Shown piece after piece: positions 1-7,789 of a stretch of DNA of 64,000 bases. Every line of letters starts with the position of its first letter. Position 1 is the stretch's first letter. The notes under the pieces were generated by a model, which saw only the letters and a program-made list of their open reading frames with translations, was not told the origin of the DNA and made no database searches. Position numbers and translations under genes: made by a program. Source of the DNA: Bacteroides ilei (GTDB lineage: Bacteria > Bacteroidota > Bacteroidia > Bacteroidales > Bacteroidaceae); assembly GCF_900128495.1 (NCBI RefSeq), contig NZ_LT635801.1, positions 3,678,200-3,742,199 of the forward strand, given 5' to 3'.

Positions 1-10
1 TTCGGACTAT

Positions 11-691
11 ATGAAGTCTGAAGCCTACAAAGCCTACAAACAATATCTGCACGAGAACAAAGACTATATAAACCTGATGTTCCAAGGCTTTCTGTTCAAT
101 AACCTGAAGGGACTGCATGCCTATCTGGTTGATGACATAATACAATCCAAGTATCCTTCTGCGCCAAGTATAAGAAGCTATATTGACAAAACAGACAATG
201 CGGATGATGAGAGGTTTGCCGTATATGAATGGCAACGGAAAGTCTGGTTTCTGATGAACACGACAGGAGAAAACAATACAGTAATGTCTGATGACCAGAA
301 AGCAAGGAAAAGAATTGATAAGATGATGGAGAAGGCAAACAGGTATAGAGAATCCATTACCGATACTACATATCTGCAAACTACTGTTGAAATGTCGTAT
401 TCTGCAATAGACGCATTGAATGCTGACGGTTATAATGACGATTATCTATATAATCAGGTAGCATATCTCGCAGCCTTAGACAGAGCAAGAAAATACCTGT
501 CGGAAAAGGATGGAAAACTGATATGCTCATTGTCTTCACCGGAAGACATTAATGTACGAAAGGACTTGTATGACTTTATTTTAGATTTATTCCAGCAATG
601 GAATGAAATGCTTGATTCGGGAAACTTCAAGATTATAAAGGACGAAAAAGGGTTACTAACAGTTGTTTATAAAGATTATGGAAATAAATAA
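11..691 (+). CDS. Hypothetical protein, possibly cut at the window edge
   Basis: I do not recognise this 226-residue protein. It is charged, rich in Tyr, Asp and Lys, and looks soluble and mostly helical; I see no signal peptide or membrane segment. The reading frame is open to the first base of the window, so the true start may lie further left and position 11 is only the first ATG seen. The gene is AT-rich compared with the tra/mob genes to its right, which fits acquired cargo. It overlaps the start of the next small membrane-protein gene by 14 bases, so the two are probably co-transcribed. A toxin-partner or immunity role is possible by analogy with the other AT-rich cargo here, but nothing in the sequence proves it. 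Confidence 0.6.
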   Translation: MKSEAYKAYKQYLHENKDYINLMFQGFLFNNLKGLHAYLVDDIIQSKYPSAPSIRSYIDKTDNADDERFAVYEWQRKVWFLMNTTGENNTVMSDDQKARKRIDKMMEKANRYRESITDTTYLQTTVEMSYSAIDALNADGYNDDYLYNQVAYLAALDRARKYLSEKDGKLICSLSSPEDINVRKDLYDFILDLFQQWNEMLDSGNFKIIKDEKGLLTVVYKDYGNK

Positions 692-932
692 AATTATCAA
701 TGATATTTTCAAGATAGTTCTGAATATCATCCTAATAACTATAGCGGTATCCTGTTTGGTTCAGGTATTTTCAGGTGACTTTACCTCAATCGGTATATTA
801 TACCGATTAGTAATAGTGGGCTTATGCATATTTACCATATTCAATAAGAAGTACAGATACTTTGGTGCTTCTTTATTGTTGTTACTGATATTTATCGCAT
901 ATATATTTCAGCAAAATAACATACCAGGTTGA
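678..932 (+). CDS. Small integral membrane protein, unknown
   Basis: An 84-residue protein made almost entirely of hydrophobic stretches: about three predicted membrane helices (roughly residues 8-30, 35-53 and 60-78) separated by short basic turns. I chose the ATG at 678, which begins MEINKI. An upstream in-frame start at 663 would only add a few residues inside the preceding gene. The start lies inside the 3' end of the upstream gene, so translational coupling is likely. The function is not recognisable. Small membrane proteins overlapping a soluble partner are common in cargo of mobile elements, which is all that can be said. Confidence 0.5.
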   Translation: MEINKIINDIFKIVLNIILITIAVSCLVQVFSGDFTSIGILYRLVIVGLCIFTIFNKKYRYFGASLLLLLIFIAYIFQQNNIPG

Positions 933-1009
933 AGGAAGCCGTTTCTACTTTTCTTCCGAATGTGCACGTAAACCTCATATACAGCTCAATTGCTGTACAG
1001 GGAGCTTGA

Positions 1010-1246
1010 ATGGCCAGCAGAGCTTCATTGGTAACAGCATATTGGGACAACGTATGCAACAGAGGCACATATTATACCGTGAAAAATGCTATGGAAACCA
1101 GACGAAAGGTCACCAATCTACATACAGGAGAAATGATAACTGTGGACTCATTTAAGGGAAATAGCAAGACTGTCATAAAAAATGAACTATGTCCACAGAG
1201 GGCAAACAATTCCATTGGAAGCATCATGCATACAAAAGTTGAATAA
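1010..1246 (+). CDS. Small ORF, doubtful hypothetical protein
   Basis: A 78-residue open frame with plausible codon use, containing a peptide reading roughly TRRKVTNLHTGEMITVDS. It has no recognisable domain, signal peptide or clear promoter. It lies between the membrane-protein gene and the duplicated 3' fragment of the TonB-C-like gene, in a stretch that looks rearranged, so it may be a fragment of a larger lost gene rather than an intact one. Kept because nothing better explains 933-1262. Confidence 0.25.
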   Translation: MASRASLVTAYWDNVCNRGTYYTVKNAMETRRKVTNLHTGEMITVDSFKGNSKTVIKNELCPQRANNSIGSIMHTKVE

Positions 1247-1279
1247 CTTACTGAATAGTAAATTATAAACTTTCCTTTA

Positions 1280-1468
1280 ACCAATCAGTCTGTCTTTTCC
1301 CCCTTCTTAAAGAATATGGGTGTTGTCCATACAGAATTGCGATATTCCCCTTTGCCATAATAATTGATAGTGGCGTCCAGCGAGGCATGTCTTTGATTAT
1401 TTCCAATACTTGATTATCCCATTCCTGTATTCCACAACTTCGCACAACATCAGCCTCATATACTTCTC
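1280..1468 (-). pseudogene. Duplicated 3' end of the TonB-C-like gene
   Basis: This 189 bp stretch repeats 2946-3135, the last ~60 codons of the intact gene at 2951-3856. I see one substitution and a one-base deletion; the deletion shifts the frame and replaces the normal C-terminus (GEKTD) with an unrelated tail. There is no 5' part: similarity stops abruptly at 1468, just before the stop codon of the minus-strand gene at 1475. It is therefore a non-functional remnant left by duplication or unequal exchange. The near-identity suggests a recent event or ongoing gene conversion. Confidence 0.85.
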
Positions 1469-1474
1469 AACACC

Positions 1475-2407
1475 TCATGTTACATCATAAGGAGGACGTT
1501 GACGGATAAACTCACCATAAACCCGACCGACAAGCGTGTATTTTGCAGAATCACCCTTATCATGCGTTATATCTTCCTGCAAAGGCATAACAAAATTCCG
1601 ATATTCCATAGTGTACTTCCCATTGATAAAAAACACCTCCCAGGGATAAATGGATTTCAGCGTTTCTTTGAGGGCAAGAGCCAGCGGATGATTCCCGTCA
1701 TTTATCATTTCCTGCGAAGAACGCAGATAAATGAAACGTACGTCACAGTCTATAAAGTGACCGTCGGCTGTCAATTGGATATCACTTAGCGAAAAACGAA
1801 TCCGTTCTCCACGGTACTCAGGAAACCGCTCCCAAGGAAACCGACGCACAATCTCCCCATATGCCTTTGTCAAATTCATTCCGGCTCTCCGGTAATTATG
1901 ATAAGTCTGCGTTTCCAGCACTTTACCGTTCCGGACGGTCAGTACCTGTTCCGTTTCCATGTTACGGTCGAAACCGTCATGCACGTATCTCACCAAATCT
2001 CCTTTTCCGGCCCGAAGTTCCCCACTGAACCAGCGGGCTTGAATCGTCCCCGCCCGACAATAGGACGCAAAAATCGGCTGCAAGTCCTTCACCTCATACA
2101 CCCGTGTAGATTTCTTCTTACCGACCTCTTCATAGACATCCGCCTCTACCCGTTGCAGGCAAAGATACCCGTCACGCACCTCCCAGAAAGCGGTATATCC
2201 GCTATAATTACCCGTGGACCGACTGACATTTTCTGGAAGAAAATCTCCCATCCGCCTGCGCAGCAGGGAGTCGTATCCTATGGGCTTTGCCATCAAGACC
2301 CATTCCTTTCCTTCCAGGCGAATCACATCGCCCGATTGCCCTGTGGCCTTAAGCGGCAGCACGGCGAGCCACAGCAGGATACACAGCACCATCTTTTTCA
2401 TACGCAT
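1475..2407 (-). CDS. Secreted hypothetical protein (310 aa)
   Basis: The N-terminus has a clean Sec signal peptide: two or three basic residues, a hydrophobic core (MVLCILLWLAVLPL) and a likely cut after ATG near residue 23. The start may be the second ATG at 2401. The mature part is soluble and beta-rich, without recognised motifs, so it is probably periplasmic or surface exposed. It sits between the truncated and intact copies of a TonB-C-like gene, both on the same strand, so the three look like parts of one repeated locus. A -7 promoter motif (TATTTTTG read leftwards) lies at 2784-2777, which would give a long leader containing the palindromes at 2523-2652. Function unknown. Confidence 0.7.
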   Translation of the reverse strand: MRMKKMVLCILLWLAVLPLKATGQSGDVIRLEGKEWVLMAKPIGYDSLLRRRMGDFLPENVSRSTGNYSGYTAFWEVRDGYLCLQRVEADVYEEVGKKKSTRVYEVKDLQPIFASYCRAGTIQARWFSGELRAGKGDLVRYVHDGFDRNMETEQVLTVRNGKVLETQTYHNYRRAGMNLTKAYGEIVRRFPWERFPEYRGERIRFSLSDIQLTADGHFIDCDVRFIYLRSSQEMINDGNHPLALALKETLKSIYPWEVFFINGKYTMEYRNFVMPLQEDITHDKGDSAKYTLVGRVYGEFIRQRPPYDVT

Positions 2408-2522
2408 CTGACTGTAAGGTAAATCTTGTCCTGAAAGATACGAAAAAGAAACGGTTTTTCAAAGCTGTGGAAGAAATTGGCCAGACGCCTCTTCGTTTTC
2501 CCGGGAACATCCTTCTGATATG

Positions 2523-2652
2523 TACGTCTCCCTTCCCGGAGACGTATGTTTCCCGAGGCAGAAACGTACGTTCTACGGCAGGGAAACATACGTTTTCCTT
2601 GTGGGAAACATAGAAAACGCCTTGAAGAATTCCTCACTCCTTCAAGGCGTTT
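2523..2652. repeat. Cluster of nested palindromes
   Basis: Four hairpin-forming elements lie side by side. A 9 bp stem (TACGTCTCC) lies at 2523-2531/2538-2546. An 11 bp stem (GTATGTTTCCC) lies at 2544-2554/2581-2591 and encloses the near-palindrome AGAAACGTACGTTCT at 2560-2574. A 13 bp perfect stem (AAACGCCTTGAAG) lies at 2615-2627/2640-2652. The motif GGGAAACATA occurs twice between the last two. This fills much of the 540 bp gap between 2408 and 2950, which otherwise has no gene I can support. Confidence 0.75.
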
Positions 2653-2950
2653 CCAGCTTATCCGTAACACGGAGAGAAGCCCTTTAATAACCGAAAGGAA
2701 CCCATCAAGAACTCGTGAACAAAAGCTTGTGTACAAAAAACGATACTTGCAAGATGGATGAAAAACTTTTGGCCTTCAAAAATAAAATAGATAATTTAGG
2801 GGCGAATGATTGAGTGTCAAAGTGACAGAATTAATGATTTCCATAAACATGCTAAAAATCTACTTTCTAAAATATCAATCATCACCATTCCAACAGTATT
2901 CTCATCACCTGGCAGCACAATCTGTTTCAAGATGCTTTTCACCTGACCAA

Positions 2951-3856
2951 TCAGTCTGTCTTTTCCCCCTTCTTAAAGAATATGGGTGTTGTCCATACAG
3001 AATTGCGATATTCCCCTTTGCCGTAATAATTGATAGTGGGTGTCCAGCGAGGCATGTCTTTGATTATTTCCAATACTTGATTATCCCATTCCTGTATTCC
3101 ACAACTTCGCACAACATCAGCCTCATATACTTCTCCATACGAATTGATTCGTATCGTATAAAGTCCTCTTATTTGCTGTTTGTCGCCCAACAATGAAGGG
3201 TCATACACCAGGCGTTGAGTGATGTAATCTTGTGCGGCCCCCGGTTTACCATCTTGAAAATAAGACACGGCTTCCCATTCTACAAAGCTCTGTTTTGCAT
3301 TTTCTTCTGCAATACTGTCTGCCTTTACTCTGTCTCTATAATGTTGTGGCAGGAATGGAACATATACCGTGTATAGACATTCCATGCGTTTGCCGTTCTT
3401 GTCCCTGCATGGCAGACAGTGTGGAAGCTCCTTAACCAATCTGATTACTTCCTTGTCAAAGTCTTTATGCCTGGTTGTCAGAATACTGACATTATGAGGC
3501 AGGCCTAAAGTATCAAGAGAGAACATGACGATGGAATATCCGGCCTGGTTCTTTGTCAACATATGTTTGGGATAAACCATCCGGGAAGTAAAATATTTCT
3601 CCAGATCATAACCCCATACTGCCCATCTTGGAGATTCGATTACGGACAAGTCTTTAAATGGTTTTCCCGATATGTCCAAAACGCCCAAATTCCAAATGTT
3701 CTCTGCACGCCAAATACTGTCCAGACATTTTTCTTTCATCCTTTCTTCCTGCATCTTGCTTGCCGACAAAACGGATATATCAGCAAAATGGTTGTTCTGG
3801 GCAGAAAGTCCGTTCACTACAATCCACGAAAGCAATATAAACAAAAGCGTCTTCAT
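2951..3856 (-). CDS. Secreted protein with two TonB-C-like domains
   Basis: A 301-residue protein with a signal peptide (hydrophobic MKTLLFILLSWIVV, cut probably after SAQ). It carries two segments resembling the TonB C-terminal fold: about residues 95-170 and 215-300, each with the pattern of a strand, a G-x-V turn and a helix ending in P-x-W/C-x-P. Canonical TonB has a cytoplasmic tail, membrane anchor and proline-rich spacer; here there is only a signal peptide, so it cannot couple ExbBD in the usual way and is better called a periplasmic TonB-C-like protein. Its 3' end is duplicated at 1280-1468. An upstream promoter was not found with confidence. Confidence 0.65.
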   Translation of the reverse strand: MKTLLFILLSWIVVNGLSAQNNHFADISVLSASKMQEERMKEKCLDSIWRAENIWNLGVLDISGKPFKDLSVIESPRWAVWGYDLEKYFTSRMVYPKHMLTKNQAGYSIVMFSLDTLGLPHNVSILTTRHKDFDKEVIRLVKELPHCLPCRDKNGKRMECLYTVYVPFLPQHYRDRVKADSIAEENAKQSFVEWEAVSYFQDGKPGAAQDYITQRLVYDPSLLGDKQQIRGLYTIRINSYGEVYEADVVRSCGIQEWDNQVLEIIKDMPRWTPTINYYGKGEYRNSVWTTPIFFKKGEKTD

Positions 3857-4238
3857 AACCAGTCATAATAATGATACTCAAAAATAAGAAAAAGAAACAA
3901 CCTGACTAATTATCAGACTATTCCTTTTCTGTTAAGTTTAAGACAATTAACTCTTATTGTTTTATCTAAACTGTTTTGATTCCACGACAATACAATTCAT
4001 TTAACTACAATTTCTACAGTACTTTTTACTTCACTTATAAAAACACTTCCTGCCTGTGTAAACCGGATAAAGGCTTCATATCCCTATTCATGAAATACCC
4101 CCACTTCTCCCTAAATACGAAAAGGGGAAGCAGGGGTATGAAACCAAAGTTTTCATATGCGTATCACTCTTTCAGATTCAACCTGTATCTCCTTCAATGG
4201 TTTGACAGTTTCAGGCTGGCCACTTTTGAACTTCTTGA
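3857..4238. other. AT-rich gap where traE would be expected
   Basis: No gene can be supported here. There is an imperfect hairpin at about 4099-4136 (CCCC..CTTC paired with GAAG..GGGG), which may end transcription of traABCD. In complete CTnDOT-like elements the tra operon continues straight from traD into traE; here the continuation is missing. Confidence 0.5.
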
Positions 4239-4994
4239 TCACGCATACTTATCTATATCGAAAGGCTCATCTTCCTTACTGCCTTTTCTCCCTGATACGC
4301 CCCTCCGGTTTCCCAGATACTTGTCAAGCAAACCGTTCACCTTCTCCAAGTTGCTCAGCTTGTCGGTCAGGAAAGCCAATATCTCCGTTTCACTCAGTTT
4401 GTAATGGATGGTTCTTGCGGCACGCAGGGCTTTCTGGTCATCAACAATCCCGGAAGTAAGTACTTCCGCTACGTTGTTTATTTCCTCGATTGTCAATGCC
4501 GTGTTGAAATCCGGGTCGGGTTCGGTATCTACGGGAGCCATCAGTTCCTCACGCTCTTCTTCCGTCAGCCCTTTGTTTTCCTGCTCCACATCATCAGAAC
4601 CGATATCCTCGTCTTCCTCCAATGGAATTTTCTCCATCGGCTCGGAACGGGTTGGAGTCATCCTTGCAACTTTCGGGTCTTCCAGATAGATGACCTTTGT
4701 CTTGCCTATCACATCATCGTCATCCGAAGAAGAGGACGGAACAACCGTTTCGGTTTTTCCTTTGGAGTTATCCGTTTCCGGCTTTCTGCGCCTTGCCTTT
4801 CTGCGGGCACGACGCTCCGCCTCTTCCTTGCGTTGTCTGCGGTATCTCCACACTCTGACACGGGCAATCCGCATCAGTCTTAAAATGCGGTCCCATATTC
4901 CGTACATACGTCTGTGGAAAATGAATGTCCACAAATGGCACAATATATAGACAGCACATACTGCCTTTACGGTAAAATAAAATATCTCAGTCAT
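4239..4994 (-). CDS. traD: Conjugal transfer protein TraD (DUF4122-like)
   Basis: A 251-residue protein starting at the ATG at 4994, two bases after the traC stop; a longer frame to 5018 would overlap traC. It has one N-terminal membrane helix (about residues 3-22), then a strongly basic segment rich in Arg (RRQRKEEAERRARRKARRRK), an acidic middle with EEDED and EEEREE runs, and a helical C-terminus. This matches the TraD of Bacteroides conjugative transposons, whose exact role is not defined. It is the last gene of traA-B-C-D on the minus strand; no traE follows. Assignment rests on domain layout and on gene order. Confidence 0.7.
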   Translation of the reverse strand: MTEIFYFTVKAVCAVYILCHLWTFIFHRRMYGIWDRILRLMRIARVRVWRYRRQRKEEAERRARRKARRRKPETDNSKGKTETVVPSSSSDDDDVIGKTKVIYLEDPKVARMTPTRSEPMEKIPLEEDEDIGSDDVEQENKGLTEEEREELMAPVDTEPDPDFNTALTIEEINNVAEVLTSGIVDDQKALRAARTIHYKLSETEILAFLTDKLSNLEKVNGLLDKYLGNRRGVSGRKGSKEDEPFDIDKYA

Positions 4995-4996
4995 AA

Positions 4997-5452
4997 TTAT
5001 AAAGGTTTGGTAATACATTCCATGTACAGCTTTGACATCTCATGCTCGTACTTCTTCAAATGTTCATCTATAATCCTGTTTACAAAACCGGAAATAGAAA
5101 CCTCGGGAGCGGTAACTGCCAGAAAACGCTTGATGTAGGCATAACTCTCCCGGTTGATATATACTTGTATCCGGTTGCCTACAGGATAACTTACCAGATA
5201 GGAGAATTTATAAGAACCAGTTCCCGGAGACTTGAAAGCGGATAGGTTTTCCAGTACCTCAAATGTTATTTTGGAAGCATCATCATCCCCATTGTCATGT
5301 CTTTTGATGTCTGCCGTTTCAACAGAAACGTCACGGACATCCTTTCCGCTTTTCCTGCCCTTGAACAGCCTACGGAAAATAAACAAAGACAATCTGTAAA
5401 CAGAGTAAATGCAGCAACAGGCAACAATGGCCTGAAAAATAATCTGTGTCAT
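4997..5452 (-). CDS. traC: Conjugal transfer protein TraC (DUF3408, membrane-anchored)
   Basis: A 151-residue protein starting at the ATG at 5452, two bases after the traB stop; the upstream in-frame codon at 5458 is TTG and less likely. It has an N-terminal membrane helix (FQAIVACCCIYSVYRLSLF), a charged linker, and a C-terminal DUF3408 domain with the pattern QVYINRESYAYIKRFL...APEVSISGFVNRIIDEHL. The same domain is in TraB next door (HVYINREVAECIKRVL...APEMSISGFISNILVDHL), so the two are paralogues, one soluble and one anchored. The fold resembles ribbon-helix-helix type proteins. Role in transfer is inferred from the operon. Confidence 0.75.
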   Translation of the reverse strand: MTQIIFQAIVACCCIYSVYRLSLFIFRRLFKGRKSGKDVRDVSVETADIKRHDNGDDDASKITFEVLENLSAFKSPGTGSYKFSYLVSYPVGNRIQVYINRESYAYIKRFLAVTAPEVSISGFVNRIIDEHLKKYEHEMSKLYMECITKPL

Positions 5453-5454
5453 AA

Positions 5455-5892
5455 TCAAAATGGTTTTAATGGTTTATAATACTCTTTGTTATACAATTCG
5501 TTGATTTCGTCCCAGTGTTTCTGCAGATGGTCCACAAGGATATTGCTGATAAAGCCGGATATGCTCATCTCCGGGGCGATGACAGGCAGTACCCGTTTGA
5601 TGCACTCGGCCACTTCACGGTTGATATACACATGGGAACGGTTTGAAGCGGGTATATTGACCAGAAACCTTTCCCGGTATCCGAAGGATTCATCCTTTTT
5701 CCTTTTGGGCTTCTCCGCGGCGGGCTTTTCCGCTGGAGCATCTGCCGGTACGGTTGCGGCAGGGCTTTTCGCTTCCTGATGTTCCACTGACTTTTCTTTC
5801 GGGGCGGGGCTGTCCTTGCCGAAAACAGGTATGTCGCCGACGATGATATCCTTCAGGACATCTTCGTCCACCTCTACGATTTTCTTTTTCAT
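5455..5892 (-). CDS. traB: Conjugal transfer protein TraB (DUF3408)
   Basis: A 145-residue soluble protein. The first 65 residues are low-complexity, rich in Ala, Pro, Glu and Lys (PADAPAEKPAAEKPKRKK); the rest is the DUF3408 domain ending in DHLQKHWDEINELYNKEYYKPL. Its ATG overlaps the stop codon of traA by four bases, so the pair is translationally coupled. The combination ParA-type ATPase plus small ribbon-helix-helix-like partner is typical of DNA partition or relaxosome positioning modules, but in these elements the function has not been read from sequence. Confidence 0.75.
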   Translation of the reverse strand: MKKKIVEVDEDVLKDIIVGDIPVFGKDSPAPKEKSVEHQEAKSPAATVPADAPAEKPAAEKPKRKKDESFGYRERFLVNIPASNRSHVYINREVAECIKRVLPVIAPEMSISGFISNILVDHLQKHWDEINELYNKEYYKPLKPF

Positions 5893-6656
5893 GACTGTCC
5901 GAGTTTAAGTTTGACAATAAGCTCTTCCGCAAGTTCCACCAGTCCGCTGCCTTCCAGTTGCCTGGCCGGAGGTGGCATCAGCGTGCAACGGAAAAAAGCA
6001 CGCTTGGCATGGGTAATCTCCTTTTCATAACGGCACAGGTCAGGAAGCGTGCTGTCAAGGACTGTCAGATGCAGCTCCCTCATGACTTCCGAGTATGACC
6101 TGAGAATCTCCACATTGGTACGTTTTTTCAATTTGTTCCAGAAAAAGAAGATGTCCTTGAGCAACGGGGTATTTTCCATCTTCTTGATGTGGTCAAGCAC
6201 GGTCGTGGCAAATGCCAGCGTACTCTGCATCACAATCAGGTCCGGAACGGTGGGAGTAAGCACGTAATCCATATTGACAATCGTACGGAATACCCCGGTG
6301 GACTCGACCGTTCCGGGAAGATCCACAAAGATGAGGTCGTAATCTCCGCTTGCCGCAATCTCATCAGCCGCCTCCCTTGCCTTTTCAGCGGTAGAACCTA
6401 CAATGGGATAGGCCTTTTTCTGCACTTGGCTCCACTGCTGTTTGATCAGCTGCCGGTAATAGGCACTGTTGGAAACAGCCTTTTTGTCACGCTCCCTCAT
6501 ACGTACGAGACTGTGTTGGGGAGAGTCACAGTCAACGATGGCCACATTCAGCCCCTTCTCGAAATGGAAGTAACTGGCAAGCACTACGGACAGGGCCGAT
6601 TTCCCGACCCCTCCTTTCTGGTTGCTGATCGCAACGAACAAAGTTTCTTTACTCAT
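5889..6656 (-). CDS. traA: ParA-family ATPase TraA
   Basis: A 255-residue ParA/MinD-type ATPase. The deviant Walker A motif KGGVGKS is at residues 14-20, an A'-like VDCDSPQ near 43-49 and the Walker B segment LIFVDLPG near 108-115. It is the first gene of the traABCD operon and is read divergently from mobA across a 640 bp region that probably holds oriT. ParA proteins position DNA or protein cargo; in Bacteroides conjugative transposons TraA is assigned to the transfer region, and its partners here are probably the DUF3408 proteins TraB and TraC. The protein looks complete. Confidence 0.88.
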   Translation of the reverse strand: MSKETLFVAISNQKGGVGKSALSVVLASYFHFEKGLNVAIVDCDSPQHSLVRMRERDKKAVSNSAYYRQLIKQQWSQVQKKAYPIVGSTAEKAREAADEIAASGDYDLIFVDLPGTVESTGVFRTIVNMDYVLTPTVPDLIVMQSTLAFATTVLDHIKKMENTPLLKDIFFFWNKLKKRTNVEILRSYSEVMRELHLTVLDSTLPDLCRYEKEITHAKRAFFRCTLMPPPARQLEGSGLVELAEELIVKLKLGQS

Positions 6657-7006
6657 AAGTCTTTCTTTTTAATTGTTATTGAATAAATACCGGTGTCATC
6701 CACTAATCCGTGAATCCGCAGACGTTTCTTTCCAACCATCCGAATCCGCATCCGTTAACGGTATCATCCGGTGTCATAACCTTTAATGCGACTGTTACCG
6801 CATCTTTCCGACATCGCTTTCATCCGCGGTCTGTCTGTTGGTCATGACAATCCGTCAACAGTCCCGTCCGATATTGCTTCCATCATCCCGACCGTTACCG
6901 GAATCATCGGATAATATGACCATTATTCCGCTATCAGAAGGCCGGTCGCAACCGTCCGCACTGCAAATAAAAGGGGATTTTCTCGAATAACCACCATCAT
7001 CTAGGG

Positions 7007-7029
7007 ACGGTGACGACTCTTGTCACCGT
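7007..7029. repeat. Stem-loop near the predicted oriT
   Basis: ACGGTGAC at 7007-7014 pairs perfectly with GTCACCGT at 7022-7029 across a 7-base loop. There is no following T-run, so it is not a terminator; a relaxosome-binding inverted repeat near nic is a reasonable guess. Confidence 0.6.
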
Positions 7030-7080
7030 ATGACATCTTGTTACATATAATCAACTGTTTTACAGATAGATATACCATCG

Positions 7081-7088
7081 TAACTTTG
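7081..7088 (+). promoter_or_regulatory. Probable mobA promoter (-7 element)
   Basis: TAACTTTG fits the Bacteroidetes TAnnTTTG -7 consensus, and a T-rich -33-like TTTT lies about 19 bases upstream (7058-7061). Transcription would begin near 7095, leaving a leader of about 200 nt that contains the large hairpin before mobA. Confidence 0.55.
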
Positions 7089-7166
7089 CCACCGACAACG
7101 GAATGGATGCCGGATGGAGCTATCCCGAAGCCGAAGAATGAGGCTGAAGGTCAAACCTCAATTTGA

Positions 7167-7265
7167 CTTCAGGCAAATTCATGTTCAAGCGAACATAGCA
7201 AGTTGTGTTTTGAGGCACCCGAAATAAATTCGGGCACTCAAAACAAACTTGCCGCTCGCCTGAAG
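7167..7265 (+). promoter_or_regulatory. Large stem-loop in the mobA leader
   Basis: An outer stem CTTCAGGC/GCCTGAAG (7167-7174/7258-7265) encloses a small hairpin (ATGTTC/GAACAT) and a long inner stem, 7198-7223 with 7229-7252, closing on ACCCGAA..TTCGGG. It lies between the predicted mobA promoter and start codon, so it would form in the mRNA leader. Confidence 0.65.
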
Positions 7266-7299
7266 GCTCGGGAGGGATTTCCTCCAAAGTCGGAAATCC

Positions 7300-7788
7300 A
7301 TGACGGAAAATCAGCAACAGAAAATCTCAATGCGTATGGAAGAAAACAGTAAAAGAAAGACAAGAAAAGGTGCGGGACGGAAACCGAAAACAGACCCGGC
7401 GGTACACCGCTATGTGGTACGGCTGAACTCGGAAGAGAACGGCCACTTTGAAATCCTGTTCCAGAAATCTGGACTGAAACAGCATTCCAAGTTCATCAAG
7501 GCGATGATTTTCGGACGCGAAATGAAGGTGGTCAGAATCGACAAGGCGGCGATGGACTACTACATCAGGCTGACAAATTTCTACCACCAGTTCCAGGCCA
7601 TCGGCAACAACTACAACCAGACGGTGAAGGCTGTCAAGTCCAATTTCGGCGAGAAACGGGCATTCTCCCTGTTACGAAATCTGGAGAAAGCTACCATTGA
7701 CCTGGTGGTACTGAGCAAGCGGATTGTCATGCTTACCCGGGAATTCGAGGAGGAATACCTGATAAAAAGAAGGAAGGAGGAACAGTAG
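7300..7788 (+). CDS. mobA: Mobilisation protein MobA (relaxosome accessory)
   Basis: A 162-residue basic protein. The N-terminus holds the KGAGRKPKTDP segment typical of small Bacteroides mobilisation proteins, followed by a ribbon-helix-helix-like part (YVVRLNSEENGHFEILFQKSG) and a helical C-terminus with the conserved QFQAIGNNYNQTVKAV motif of MobC/NikA-type relaxosome proteins. Such proteins bind oriT and assist the relaxase. It is followed one base later by mobB, so the two are one operon. Several in-frame ATGs (7300, 7330, 7336) could serve as start; 7300 is the longest. Transcription probably starts at the promoter at 7081 behind a folded leader. Confidence 0.82.
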   Translation: MTENQQQKISMRMEENSKRKTRKGAGRKPKTDPAVHRYVVRLNSEENGHFEILFQKSGLKQHSKFIKAMIFGREMKVVRIDKAAMDYYIRLTNFYHQFQAIGNNYNQTVKAVKSNFGEKRAFSLLRNLEKATIDLVVLSKRIVMLTREFEEEYLIKRRKEEQ

Positions 7789-7789
7789 A

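Larger units (their letters stand above)
6657..7299. other. traA-mobA intergenic region, probable oriT and mobA leader
   Basis: A 640 bp region between divergent traA and mobA. It contains many degenerate catccg-type words (6700-6950), an 8 bp stem-loop at 7007-7029, a promoter at 7081-7088 and a large stem-loop at 7167-7265. In related elements oriT lies close to the relaxase operon, so nicking probably occurs here; the exact nic site cannot be read from sequence. Confidence 0.55.

Noticed and set aside
2398..2736. 112-codon minus-strand gene before the secreted protein
   Set aside because: It reads through the nested palindromes and has no family pattern; its arginine-rich peptide is what hairpin DNA gives.
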